DNA of 64,000 bases from the NCBI GenBank assembly GCA_017651265.1, contig JAGCDO010000056.1:18834-82833 (forward strand), written 5' to 3'. The translations under genes and the position numbers were made by a program. Origin of the DNA: Prevotella sp. (GTDB taxonomy: Bacteria; Bacteroidota; Bacteroidia; Bacteroidales; Bacteroidaceae). Shown here piece by piece: positions 20,401-28,497 of this stretch (its first letter is position 1; every line of letters starts with the position of its first letter). The notes beneath the pieces were generated by a model that was not told the origin of the DNA, searched no databases, and was given only the letters and a program-made list of their open reading frames with translations.

Positions 20401-20554
20401 GAAGCTGAAGATGACAAGTGCACGCATCTATCTCTCTGGTCATAACCTGCTCACCCTGAAGAGTAGCAGTCTGACCTGCTCTGATCCTGAGAATCCTCGC
20501 TGGATGTATCCTAACAGCACCAGCATCACCTTCGGAATCCAGGCAAGCTTCTAA
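17444..20554 (+). CDS. SusC-family TonB-dependent transporter (fructan locus)
   Basis: The 1036-residue outer-membrane transporter has a signal peptide (about 1-23, ending TIMYAQE) and a carboxypeptidase-like regulatory domain (ITGTVVDATGEAVIGATVME). The TonB-box-like stretch VVVGYQTQRKADLTGSV is followed by a plug domain (GVPTTTNLNTLNMNDIESMQ, YGSRAANGVI) and a large beta barrel ending in Phe (GIQASF). SusC proteins import oligosaccharides in an energy-dependent way with a SusD lid. The neighbouring GH32 genes show that the cargo is a fructan oligosaccharide. It is the first gene of the operon that runs to 29371. Confidence 0.95.
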   Translation: MERLKRFLMSMTLIFASTIMYAQEITGTVVDATGEAVIGATVMEKGTSNGTITDFDGNFKLKVSEGATLVFSYIGFRTEELPAQQGMNVTMQDNAKELAEVVVVGYQTQRKADLTGSVSVVETKDLKSSSDTDPMRALQGKVPGMTITSNGSPVGAGTVRIRGIGSFNSSQDPLFVIDGVPTTTNLNTLNMNDIESMQVLKDAASASIYGSRAANGVIIITTRSGKKGDKVKVDFSASLTAQFYNSQSMMKLANTKEYATSMAQAAMNDGLDPELYANNYGLTLNAAAGTPISAYDPASGQMRQFTVNGLYDGFINAKRTMRFSDTDWLEQISRTGFAQHYDVSISNATEKSSALFSFGYKKNNGILKYTDFESFSGRINTSYKVNKMITIGENATITYSNQVDCQPLENALKMSPTVPVYEEDGVTFSGPVGGMSDRQNPLRELYHNRDNRLKMWRIFGNGYINIQPIKGLTLRSNFGLDYWSEYIHSVTYTWHSDVVNNSTPSANLGAKNSVKWTWSNTANYNFVLGVDHSFILLGGMELHRDIEDRANAYAQMFALENYDYMYPDAATGTQRAGGIQEGYNLVSFFGKVDYNWKDLLLASFTIRHDGSSRFGANNRYGTFPAATLGYRISQHLGQDWIDDIKVRASWGQTGNQAISNYARYGLYAATYGGGRNESTAYDLALAGSGIFPSGFRATQAQNNDLKWETTEQWNAGLDFTLFNSSVYGTFDTYIKKVKDMLINPAYLGSMGEGGASWLNGPSLQNWGMELALGYRHTTAYGLKYNINGNLDFYRSKVTYLPETTTGSYVHTAKENLVESGHPYGSIVGYVVDGLFQNREEVLASGQENARVGGLKYADLDGNGIINEQDQTWIFNPVPNFSWGLNVELSYKNFDFNMFWQGVAGQDVYNDQKFQTDFYSITDAGSNKGNRMLGAWTTANTSSSIPALTTNNTGNENRASTYFVENGSYAKLRQVQIGYNLSNSLIEKLKMTSARIYLSGHNLLTLKSSSLTCSDPENPRWMYPNSTSITFGIQASF

Positions 20555-20555
20555 G

Positions 20556-20606
20556 AATTGAAGAATTAAAGGATTGAAGGATTAAAGAAGTTAAGAATAA
20601 AAGTTT
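20556..20606 (+). repeat. GAATTGAAGAATTAAAG-type tandem repeat between susC and susD
   Basis: The susC-susD gap is filled by degenerate AATTGAAG/AATTAAAG/GATTGAAG units, like those at 48563-48603. Confidence 0.55.
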
Positions 20607-20622
20607 TAATAGCAATATCATT

Positions 20623-22359
20623 ATGAAAACAATATATAAAGCAATATGTGCAGGTCTGATCGTTTGCGGAACGCTGACTTCTTGCAACGATTTCATCGAT
20701 GTTGAGCCTAAGGGTGTCATCAGTGAGGATCTGGCTATGAGTCAGCCTGAAGAGATGGTAACGGCTGCCTATGCCAAGCTTGGCGACGACTGGTACACTT
20801 ATCCGTTTAACCTCTGGCCTTATGCCGATGTTTCTTCCGACGATGCCATGAAGGGCGGCTCAGGAACAACCGATACGAACTATCACTCTGTTGAGGTGTG
20901 GTCAACACTGACAGCATCTACCCCCGACCACATGGACGAGCTGTGGTATCACCTTTATTGCTCAGTGAGCCGTTGCAACCGTGCCTTGGTTTCTCTGGAG
21001 AACAACGAGACCATGGACGCAAAGACAAAGGCTATCCGCGAGGGTGAGGTTCGCTTCCTCCGTGCCCATTTCTACTTCAAACTCGTCCAGCTCTGGAACC
21101 AGGTGCCTTGGATCGACGAGGAAGTATATAAGGTGCACTCTGAGGAGCAGACTCGTAACGACGAGTTCTCTCACGACGAGCTGATGCAGAAGATCGTGGC
21201 CGACTTTAAGGCCGCCTACGATGTGCTCCCTGTTTCACAGGCTGAAGGCGGTCGTGCCAATAAGATTGCTGCTGCAGCTTATCTGGCTAAGTGCTACCTG
21301 ACCATGGCTTGGGGCGATGGCTATGAGGCCAACACAGGTGTGAGTCACATCAACAACCAGTATATGCAGGAAGTGCTGAAATATACCCAGGAGGTGAAGA
21401 ACTCCCAGTATGGCTACCTCGAGGACTACGGTGATATCTTCCTTCCTGAGTACAAGAACTCCAAGGAGAGCGTGTTTGCCGTACAGCACTCCGACTATCA
21501 GGATGATAATACACTTTACGGACGAGGCAACTGGAGTAATATGCTGAATGGCTGCTGGGGAATGTGGTCGTGTGGATGGGACTTCCATAAGCCTACCCAG
21601 AATCTGGTGAACGCCTTCAAGACCAAAGACGGTCTGCCTATGTTCGACGACTATAACAAGGAGACGGCTTATCCTACCAATGGTGTGCCTAACGCACAGA
21701 AGTGGGATCCGCGCCTTTTCCATACAGTGGGTATTCCTACCTTCCCCTACAAATACGAGGTGGAATATACCATGACCAAGGACAACTCGCGTAATCCTAA
21801 CACCTATGGCTACTATGCTTCGCTGAAGGAGGTGCCGCAGCGCTCAAAGGGTGAGACCTTCGACAACCCCTGGCAGGCTTTCGCCATGAACGACTACGTG
21901 TTCCGCTACACCGACGTGATGCTGATGCGTGCTGAGGCCCTCATCGAGACAGGTGCCTTGGAAGAGGCCCGCACCATTATCAACGATATCCGCAACCGTG
22001 CGAAGAACTCAGTAGCTAAGCACATCGCTTATGCAGCCGACCAGTGCGAGATTGCCCTTTATCCTACCAGCTACTTCCAGGATAAGGAAACAGCCCGCAA
22101 GTGTCTGCAGTGGGAGCGCCGTCTGGAGCTCGCCATGGAGAGCAGTCGTTACTTTGACCTGCGCCGCTGGGGTATTGCCTCACAGACGCTGAACAATTTC
22201 TTCGAGAAAGAGAAAGACGTGTCTTACGACGGTCAGACTTATGCTCAGTACTACAAGGATGCCCACTTCACACCGGGCAAGAACGAGTACTTCCCGCTGC
22301 CTTACATCCAGCTCTACTATGTGCCTGGTCTCTACACCCAGAATAAGGGATACAATTAA
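20623..22359 (+). CDS. SusD-family starch/fructan-binding outer-membrane lipoprotein
   Basis: The 578-residue surface lipoprotein has a lipobox at about residues 19-24 (GTLTSCND, acylated Cys). SusD-type features follow: the N-terminal FIDVEPKGVIS, TPR-like helices (HDELMQKIVADFKAAYDVLP, AAYLAKCYLTMAWGDGY) and the C-terminal WERRLELAMESSRYFDLRRW block typical of RagB/SusD. It caps the SusC transporter and binds the glycan at the surface. It lies 68 bp after susC and ahead of the DUF4960 and GH32 genes, so fructan is the probable ligand. Confidence 0.95.
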   Translation: MKTIYKAICAGLIVCGTLTSCNDFIDVEPKGVISEDLAMSQPEEMVTAAYAKLGDDWYTYPFNLWPYADVSSDDAMKGGSGTTDTNYHSVEVWSTLTASTPDHMDELWYHLYCSVSRCNRALVSLENNETMDAKTKAIREGEVRFLRAHFYFKLVQLWNQVPWIDEEVYKVHSEEQTRNDEFSHDELMQKIVADFKAAYDVLPVSQAEGGRANKIAAAAYLAKCYLTMAWGDGYEANTGVSHINNQYMQEVLKYTQEVKNSQYGYLEDYGDIFLPEYKNSKESVFAVQHSDYQDDNTLYGRGNWSNMLNGCWGMWSCGWDFHKPTQNLVNAFKTKDGLPMFDDYNKETAYPTNGVPNAQKWDPRLFHTVGIPTFPYKYEVEYTMTKDNSRNPNTYGYYASLKEVPQRSKGETFDNPWQAFAMNDYVFRYTDVMLMRAEALIETGALEEARTIINDIRNRAKNSVAKHIAYAADQCEIALYPTSYFQDKETARKCLQWERRLELAMESSRYFDLRRWGIASQTLNNFFEKEKDVSYDGQTYAQYYKDAHFTPGKNEYFPLPYIQLYYVPGLYTQNKGYN

Positions 22360-22405
22360 ATTGAAAATTGATAATTGAAAATTGATAATTGATTGAAAAT
22401 TGTAA
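22358..22405 (+). repeat. AATTGAAAATTGATAATTG tandem repeat
   Basis: Near-perfect AATTGAAA/ATTGATA units fill the gap between susD and the DUF4960 gene. Confidence 0.7.
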
Positions 22406-22410
22406 GCGAT

Positions 22411-23907
22411 ATGAAAAAGTTATCATTCATTATATTAGCGATGTTCGCTCTTGTCCTGACCGCTTGTCAGGACAAGGACATCGACCGCGAGGATATGAAG
22501 CTTGCTGCCCCTGATGCAGCACAGATTACCGGTCAGCTCACTGGCGATGACTACACTTGGACATGGCCGTCTCAGAACAGCAGTATGCAGGTGGCTACTT
22601 ACCGCAACGGAACACTCTCGTCGATCGAGACCGTCAGTGGCAACAGCTATATCCATAAGAACGTGCCCACAAATGTACCGTTTGAGTATGTATTCAAACT
22701 GACCGATGGCAGTAACTTCTCCACCGGTGTCATCAAGAACTATCTGCGCGAAGGTGCTACCAGCATCAGCGGCGTACAGATGAGTCAGGTTGACAAGGCT
22801 GGTGGCTATGATGCCTTGGTAGTATGGGACAAGGCTCCCGATGCTTCTTCCATCCAGTTCACCGCCACCAATGGCAAGCGCACCATCAACGAGACACTCT
22901 CCGGTTCTACCACACAGTATGTCATCAACGACGTGGAGACAGGCGACACCTGGGAAGTGGCTTTGGTGGCCAAGAACGACAAGGGTACATCACTCTCTAC
23001 AAAATCGTCACTCCGTATCGGTAAGACCGCTATCGGCTTCCTGAGCATCTATGCTACTCCCGAAGAGCTGGTTGAGCAGGGTGATGATGATGAGGCTTCA
23101 GCTTGGCTGTGGCTACACGAGACCTATCCTACTGCGCAGTTCGTGCCGTTTAGCAGCATTACCTCTGCCGACGCCGTTGAGCCGTACCGTGTGCTCTTCT
23201 GGCTGCGCGATCTGGAAGACGTGAACGAAAGCGACGTATGGAATATCCCGGCCGACGTAGAGGCTGCCACACCTATCATCAGGGAATGGTACAAGGAGGG
23301 CGGTTCACTGTTGCTCTGGAGTCATGCCACCGTATATGCCGGTCATCTGGGACGTATCAACCTCGACGACATGAAGGGCAACGACCATGCCTTCGGCTTT
23401 GGTAGGGGCGGCATCAACAACGATGTATGGAAGATGGCTGTAGAGCTCAATCCCGACCATAAGTTCAAGAAGGACCACTCTTCGCATCCTATCTATAAAG
23501 GACTGGAAGTGGAGACCACTCCCGACACGAAGCTCATCGCCTTCAAGGGTCCGGGTTGGACAGAAGACCACAACTGTCTGTACTTCAACCTGCCGAGTCT
23601 GTGGACCGGTATCGGTAATACCGATGAGGCTTGCTACACACAGTGTACCCAGACCTACGGCATCTATCCGCTCGGCACTTGGGACAGTCAGATCTGGTGG
23701 GTTAGTCAGATGAATGTCTGGGAAGCTCAGCAGGGTAACACCGAGTTCAAGGGCACGCTCCTCTGTATCGGTAACGGCGGCTGCGAGTTCTCTATGAAGA
23801 ACGCCGATGGTACGCCCGACAAGAGTGCACACCCGAAGAACAATATCTATCAGGACAATGTGCTCACATTGGCTAAGAACAGTTTAGAGTATCTGAAGAC
23901 AAGATAA
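22411..23907 (+). CDS. DUF4960 surface lipoprotein of the fructan locus
   Basis: The 498-residue lipoprotein has a lipobox at about residues 13-19 (LVLTACQD). An N-terminal Ig/fibronectin-like region (about 25-215) is followed by a DUF4960 C-terminal domain (about 220-498; SIYATPEELVEQGDDDEASA, FWLRDLEDVNES, EWYKEGGSLLLWSHAT). Proteins of this class sit in Bacteroides levan/inulin loci and bind fructan at the surface. The ATG at 22411 gives the expected lipoprotein signal; the in-frame TTG at 22393 lies in repeat DNA and is rejected. Confidence 0.85.
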   Translation: MKKLSFIILAMFALVLTACQDKDIDREDMKLAAPDAAQITGQLTGDDYTWTWPSQNSSMQVATYRNGTLSSIETVSGNSYIHKNVPTNVPFEYVFKLTDGSNFSTGVIKNYLREGATSISGVQMSQVDKAGGYDALVVWDKAPDASSIQFTATNGKRTINETLSGSTTQYVINDVETGDTWEVALVAKNDKGTSLSTKSSLRIGKTAIGFLSIYATPEELVEQGDDDEASAWLWLHETYPTAQFVPFSSITSADAVEPYRVLFWLRDLEDVNESDVWNIPADVEAATPIIREWYKEGGSLLLWSHATVYAGHLGRINLDDMKGNDHAFGFGRGGINNDVWKMAVELNPDHKFKKDHSSHPIYKGLEVETTPDTKLIAFKGPGWTEDHNCLYFNLPSLWTGIGNTDEACYTQCTQTYGIYPLGTWDSQIWWVSQMNVWEAQQGNTEFKGTLLCIGNGGCEFSMKNADGTPDKSAHPKNNIYQDNVLTLAKNSLEYLKTR

Positions 23908-23917
23908 ACGAATCACA

Positions 23918-25477
23918 ATGAAAACAGACTTAAGAAAAGTACAGCACTGCCTCCTCACCCCTCTGATGAGGGGAATGGGGGTGGCCCTGTTGCTCCTTTT
24001 CCTTGCCTGTTCGAAGGATGATCCGAAGCAGGACTATAACCCGCTGATTGATGATCCGAAGCCTGAACAGCCGGCAACGCCCACTGAACAGCCTTCCCAG
24101 ACCAGCTACAGCGAGCCATACCGTCCGCAGATTCACTTCACTCCTTCCAAGAACTGGATGAACGATCCCAACGGTATGGTATATGTGGATGGGACGTATC
24201 ACCTGTTCTACCAGTATAATCCGCAGGGAAACGACTGGGGAAACATGTCGTGGGGTCACGCAACGTCAACCGATCTGATTCATTGGAAGGAGCAGGCTGT
24301 TGCCCTTACCCGCGATGAGTTAGGTGATGTGTTCTCGGGTTCTGCCGTTATCGACAAGAACAATACCGCTGGCTTTGGCGCAGGAGCGATGGTAGCTCTC
24401 TACACATCGGCTTCCGGCGCCCAGCAGCAGAGCATTGCCTATTCAACCGACGGCGGTAAGTCGTTTACCCGCTACAGCGGTAATCCCGTCATCAGGAACA
24501 ACGACGATAACCTGCGCGACCCGAAGGTGTTCTGGCATGCCGACTCCAAGCAATGGGTAATGGCGCTGGCCAAGGGCTGGATGAGAGGTGTAGCGTTCTA
24601 TGGTTCCACCGACCTGAAGAGCTGGACGCATCTGAGTACCTTCGTGGTTGACCTCCCCGGACGACCCAGTCTGCAGTGGGAGTGTCCCGACCTCATCCAG
24701 TTCGGCAACAAGTGGGTGCTGCTGGTAAGCGTCAACCCTGGCGGTCCGATACTCGGCTCAGGCACCATGTATTTCGTGGGTAGCTTCGACGGTAAGGAGT
24801 TCAAGGCCGATGCCCTCGACTATCCCCTCTGGCTCGACTACGGTATGGACAACTACGCAGGTGTTACATGGAGCAATACCGACAACCGTAAGATCATGAT
24901 TGGTTGGATGAACAACTGGAACTATGCAGGAAATGTGCCCTGCTCACCTTGGCGGTCGGCTATGACCTTGCCTCGCGAGCTGAAGCTCACCGAGCTGAAC
25001 GGCAAGCCCCTGCTCTGCTGTCCAGTGGTGAATGAAATCGACAAGATTGCCGGTCAGTGGCAGACTGTCAGCACCGATGCCTTACCACTCGATGCGAAGA
25101 AGTCGGCCTACCAGCTGCGCATTACTGTCAACATGGATCAGAACACCACCGTAACCCTCAGCAACGTTAACGACGAGAAGTTCGTGTTCGATGTCAATGC
25201 CTCTGATCGTTCCTTAACGGTACATCGCACCGCAGCGACAGGTAAGACCGATTTCAACGGCAGCTTCTCCATCCCATCGATGAAGGCTCCGCTGAATGTG
25301 GAAGGAAGCAGCGTGGTGATCGATCTGTTTGTCGACCAGTCGTCTGTGGAGCTCCTCACACAGGATGGAGCCATGTCGATGACGAATCTCGTCTTCCCGC
25401 AGTCCATCTACGATCACCTCTCGTTCTCCAACTCAAAGGGTAGTGCCCAGGTACGACCGCTGAGCAGGATATGGTAA
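23918..25477 (+). CDS. GH32 fructan hydrolase, surface lipoprotein
   Basis: The 519-residue enzyme hydrolyses beta-fructosyl linkages of levan, inulin or sucrose. The five-blade propeller domain shows the GH32 motifs WMNDPNG (nucleophile Asp), FSGSAV, NLRDPKVF (transition-state Asp) and WECPDL (acid/base Glu). A beta-sandwich domain follows from about residue 370. The signal peptide ends at a lipobox LLFLACSK, with a Pro-rich tether after it, so it should be anchored in the outer membrane and may act on polymer at the surface. The signal region itself contains a family B G/C-rich hairpin (23951-23984) read as LTPLMRGMGVA. Confidence 0.95.
   Translation: MKTDLRKVQHCLLTPLMRGMGVALLLLFLACSKDDPKQDYNPLIDDPKPEQPATPTEQPSQTSYSEPYRPQIHFTPSKNWMNDPNGMVYVDGTYHLFYQYNPQGNDWGNMSWGHATSTDLIHWKEQAVALTRDELGDVFSGSAVIDKNNTAGFGAGAMVALYTSASGAQQQSIAYSTDGGKSFTRYSGNPVIRNNDDNLRDPKVFWHADSKQWVMALAKGWMRGVAFYGSTDLKSWTHLSTFVVDLPGRPSLQWECPDLIQFGNKWVLLVSVNPGGPILGSGTMYFVGSFDGKEFKADALDYPLWLDYGMDNYAGVTWSNTDNRKIMIGWMNNWNYAGNVPCSPWRSAMTLPRELKLTELNGKPLLCCPVVNEIDKIAGQWQTVSTDALPLDAKKSAYQLRITVNMDQNTTVTLSNVNDEKFVFDVNASDRSLTVHRTAATGKTDFNGSFSIPSMKAPLNVEGSSVVIDLFVDQSSVELLTQDGAMSMTNLVFPQSIYDHLSFSNSKGSAQVRPLSRIW
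23951..23984 (+). repeat. Family B hairpin inside the GH32 signal-peptide coding region
   Basis: CCCCTC-TGAT-GAGGGG followed by AATGGGGGTGG is the same layout as the intergenic repeats at 2514, 5446 and 28353. Confidence 0.7.
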
Positions 25478-25507
25478 TATACACCGTAATCTATTAAAAC
25501 GAACAAT

Positions 25508-27169
25508 ATGAAAAAATTGCTGATGATCTTAACCGTCATGCTGATGACGGTTACCGTGAAAGCCCAGGAAGTGCTCATTCTTGGCGACAATCACGCTATG
25601 CTGAAACTTGACCAGGGTAGGAAATACCTATTGCTACCCGTTCAGGAGAAGGAAGAAAACGCGGCTATTGCCGTGATGGACGGAAGAAATGAAATGGTAA
25701 AAAGATTGAATGTTCGGCTCGCTGTGGACAAGGTGGACTACTTTGTCCCAGTGGAGCTGAAGGATGCCAAGCTGTTCGAAATCACCTTCCATGGCGACCG
25801 TCGTACGAAGGGTGCCATCAAGGATTTTGCCTGTTGGAAGGAGATGAAATACAGCGACTCCTTTGACACTACCAACCGCGAGCCCTTCCGTCCTCTTTAC
25901 CACCACACACCCGTTTATGGCTGGATGAATGATCCGAATGGTATGTTCTATAAGGATGGCACCTGGCATCTATACTACCAGTGGAACCCTTATGGCTCCA
26001 TGTGGGAGAACATGACTTGGGGCCATTCCACCAGTCGTGACCTGATACATTGGGAGAGTCAGCCAACAGCCATCGAAGCCGACTGGCTGGGTGCTATCTT
26101 CTCAGGCTCGTGTGTGACCAACGGAAACGATGTGGTGGCCTTCTATACCTCTGCCGGACAGAGTCAGGTGCAGTCGATGGCTGTATCGAAAGACAATGGA
26201 CGGACATTCAAGAAGTACGAGGGGAACCCCGTCATCATCTCCGACAAACCCGACTTCCGCGACCCGAACGTGTTCTGGTATGCCTCCACCAAGCGCTGGA
26301 TCATGATTCTGGCTGTGGGACAGGAGATGCAGATCTATTCGTCGGCCGACCTCAAAGCATGGCAGTACGAATCGTCATTCGGTCAGGAGTACGGCTGTCA
26401 TGGTGGCGTGTGGGAATGTCCCGACCTGTTCCCTTTAAAACTGCAGAATTCCGAAAAGTGGGTGCTCATCTGCAACATCAACCCCGGCGGACCGTTTGGG
26501 GGTAGTGCCACGCAGTATTTTGTAGGGAAGTTCGATGGTCATAAGTTCACCTGTGAGTCGATGCCGAAGGTAACGAAATGGCTCGACTATGGTAAGGACC
26601 ACTATGCTACGGTGTCGTTCTATAACGCACCCGAAAACCGTCGTGTGGTACTGGCATGGATGTCTAACTGGCAGTATGCCAACCAGGTACCCACCTTGCA
26701 GTTCCGCTCAGCCAACAGCATCCCCCGCGACCTCAGTCTGTTCCATTATGGTGAAGAGACTTATCTAAGTGCGGTGCCTTCCAAGGAGATGCTGGCTGCC
26801 CGTGGTGCCAAACTCAAGAAACCTGCCGAGGCTTGCGAGATTGTGGTCGATGTGAAAGGCTCTGCCGATATTACCCTGTCGAACGCCAAGGGCGAGAAGG
26901 TGGTGATGAGCTACGATGCCCATCAGCAAACCTTCACCATGGACCGCACCAAGAGTGGCGATGTGTCGTTCAGCGAGCACTTCGCTTGCACCACCGAGGC
27001 GCCCACCTATGGCATCATCAAGCAATTGCGCCTCTTCATCGACCGCTGCAGCATCGAGGCTTTCGATGCCGAAGGTAAGATGGTTATGACCAACCTCGTA
27101 TTCCCCTCGGAACCTTATAATATAATAAAGGTGAAGGGCGGTAAGGCCACCATCTATGAGATTCAATAA
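25508..27169 (+). CDS. GH32 fructosidase with N-terminal DUF4980 domain, periplasmic
   Basis: The 553-residue enzyme has an ordinary signal peptide (about 1-20, ending TVKAQE) without a lipobox, so it is likely periplasmic. An N-terminal DUF4980-type beta domain (about 20-125) precedes the GH32 propeller, which contains WMNDPNG, FSGSCV, DFRDPNVF and WECPDLF, with all three catalytic acids present. A C-terminal beta-sandwich ends at YEIQ. It probably finishes the breakdown of imported fructo-oligosaccharides to fructose. It lies 30 bp after the first GH32 gene in the same operon. Confidence 0.95.
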   Translation: MKKLLMILTVMLMTVTVKAQEVLILGDNHAMLKLDQGRKYLLLPVQEKEENAAIAVMDGRNEMVKRLNVRLAVDKVDYFVPVELKDAKLFEITFHGDRRTKGAIKDFACWKEMKYSDSFDTTNREPFRPLYHHTPVYGWMNDPNGMFYKDGTWHLYYQWNPYGSMWENMTWGHSTSRDLIHWESQPTAIEADWLGAIFSGSCVTNGNDVVAFYTSAGQSQVQSMAVSKDNGRTFKKYEGNPVIISDKPDFRDPNVFWYASTKRWIMILAVGQEMQIYSSADLKAWQYESSFGQEYGCHGGVWECPDLFPLKLQNSEKWVLICNINPGGPFGGSATQYFVGKFDGHKFTCESMPKVTKWLDYGKDHYATVSFYNAPENRRVVLAWMSNWQYANQVPTLQFRSANSIPRDLSLFHYGEETYLSAVPSKEMLAARGAKLKKPAEACEIVVDVKGSADITLSNAKGEKVVMSYDAHQQTFTMDRTKSGDVSFSEHFACTTEAPTYGIIKQLRLFIDRCSIEAFDAEGKMVMTNLVFPSEPYNIIKVKGGKATIYEIQ

Positions 27170-27196
27170 ACGTCGAAATAACGAACAATCAAAATC

Positions 27197-28366
27197 ATGA
27201 AACAGAATAAATCTATTTACCTTATCCCAGTGATGCTATGCTTCTTCTGCATGGGCTTCGTGGATCTGGTGGGCATAGCCTCCAACTATGTGAAGGAAGA
27301 CCTCGGATTGTCGAACTCTATGGCCAATGTGTTCCCCTCACTGGTGTTCTTCTGGTTCCTCATCTTCAGCGTTCCCACGGGTATGTTGATGAACAAGATA
27401 GGACGAAAGAAAACGGTCTTGCTGTCGCTGGTGGTTACTGTGATATCACTGCTGCTGCCACTCTTCGGCGAGAGCTTCAGTATCATGCTCGTGGCCTTCT
27501 CGTTGTTAGGTATCGGTAATGCGCTGATGCAGACTTCCCTGAACCCGCTGGTATCAACAGTCATGGGTGGCGGTAATCTCGCTTCAACCCTCACCTTCGG
27601 ACAGTTCGTCAAGGCCATCGCCTCATTCTCGGCTCCTTATCTGGCCATGTGGGGTGCTACGAAACTTATTCCTGAGTTCGGACTCGACTGGCGTGTGCTG
27701 TTCGGCATCTTCCTCGTGGTGGGTGTGCTCTCAGCCTTACTGCTCTTCGTCACCCCTATCGAGGAGCCGCCTATCGAGGGTAAGCCTTCCACCTTCGTGG
27801 AGTGTTTCAAGCTCCTGGGAACACCCATCGTATTACTGTCGTTCCTGGGTATTATGTGCCATGTGGGAATCGATGTGGGTACCAATACAACCGCTCCAAA
27901 GATCCTAATGGAACGACTGGGCATGTCGCTCAACGATGCGGCCTTTGCCACCTCGCTCTACTTTATCTTCCGTACCATCGGTTGCCTCACCGGCTCGTTC
28001 TTCCTCCGTGTACTGAAGATGCGCACCTTCTTCATCATCAGCGTCATCATGATGGCTTTGTCTATGTGCGGTTTGTTCTTCGGCACGGAGAAATGGTTGC
28101 TCTATACCGCTATCGCCCTTGTAGGCTATGGTAACTCGAACGTCTTCTCCATGTGCTTCGCCACCGCTCTTGAGTCCATGCCCGAGAAGCAGAACGAGGT
28201 GTCTGGTCTGATGATCATGGGTCTCTTCGGCGGAACCATCTTCCCGCTCATCATGGGTTTCATGAGCGATGCTATGGGACAGGCTGGTGCCGTACTGGTC
28301 ATGGCGGTAGGCGTCGTTTATCTGTTCACCTATATAAGAAGACTCTCCCCCAACCCCTCCCTCTAG
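27197..28366 (+). CDS. MFS sugar transporter (fructose import)
   Basis: The 389-residue polytopic inner-membrane protein has about 12 hydrophobic helices. It resembles FucP/GlcP-type sugar:proton symporters (start LIPVMLCFFCMGFVDLVG, loop GRKKTV between helices 2 and 3). Position between the GH32 and fructokinase genes makes fructose the likely substrate. The last codons (LSPNPSL) and stop lie inside a family B hairpin (28353-28372), so the native C-terminus seems to have been replaced or extended by repeat sequence. Confidence 0.88.
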   Translation: MKQNKSIYLIPVMLCFFCMGFVDLVGIASNYVKEDLGLSNSMANVFPSLVFFWFLIFSVPTGMLMNKIGRKKTVLLSLVVTVISLLLPLFGESFSIMLVAFSLLGIGNALMQTSLNPLVSTVMGGGNLASTLTFGQFVKAIASFSAPYLAMWGATKLIPEFGLDWRVLFGIFLVVGVLSALLLFVTPIEEPPIEGKPSTFVECFKLLGTPIVLLSFLGIMCHVGIDVGTNTTAPKILMERLGMSLNDAAFATSLYFIFRTIGCLTGSFFLRVLKMRTFFIISVIMMALSMCGLFFGTEKWLLYTAIALVGYGNSNVFSMCFATALESMPEKQNEVSGLMIMGLFGGTIFPLIMGFMSDAMGQAGAVLVMAVGVVYLFTYIRRLSPNPSL

Positions 28367-28497
28367 GGAGGGGAGTAGATAGACTCTTCCAACAATAATC
28401 AACAAGAATTCAATATAAACAATATAACAACAATGAATATGGAAAAGCAAAATGTAACTTCACCCCTCCATCACAGGGAGGGGCAAGGGGAGGGTCT
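28344..28497 (+). repeat. Two family B hairpins at the transporter-fructokinase junction
   Basis: CCCCTCCC-TCTA-GGGAGGGG (28353-28372) contains the stop codon of the transporter. CCCCTCC-ATCACA-GGGAGGGG followed by CAAGGGGAGGG (28463-28493) lies in the first codons of the fructokinase. Confidence 0.8.

Noticed and set aside
22393-22410. TTG start for the DUF4960 lipoprotein
   Set aside because: It lies in AATTGAAA repeat DNA and would put six extra residues before a good lipoprotein signal beginning at the ATG 22411.
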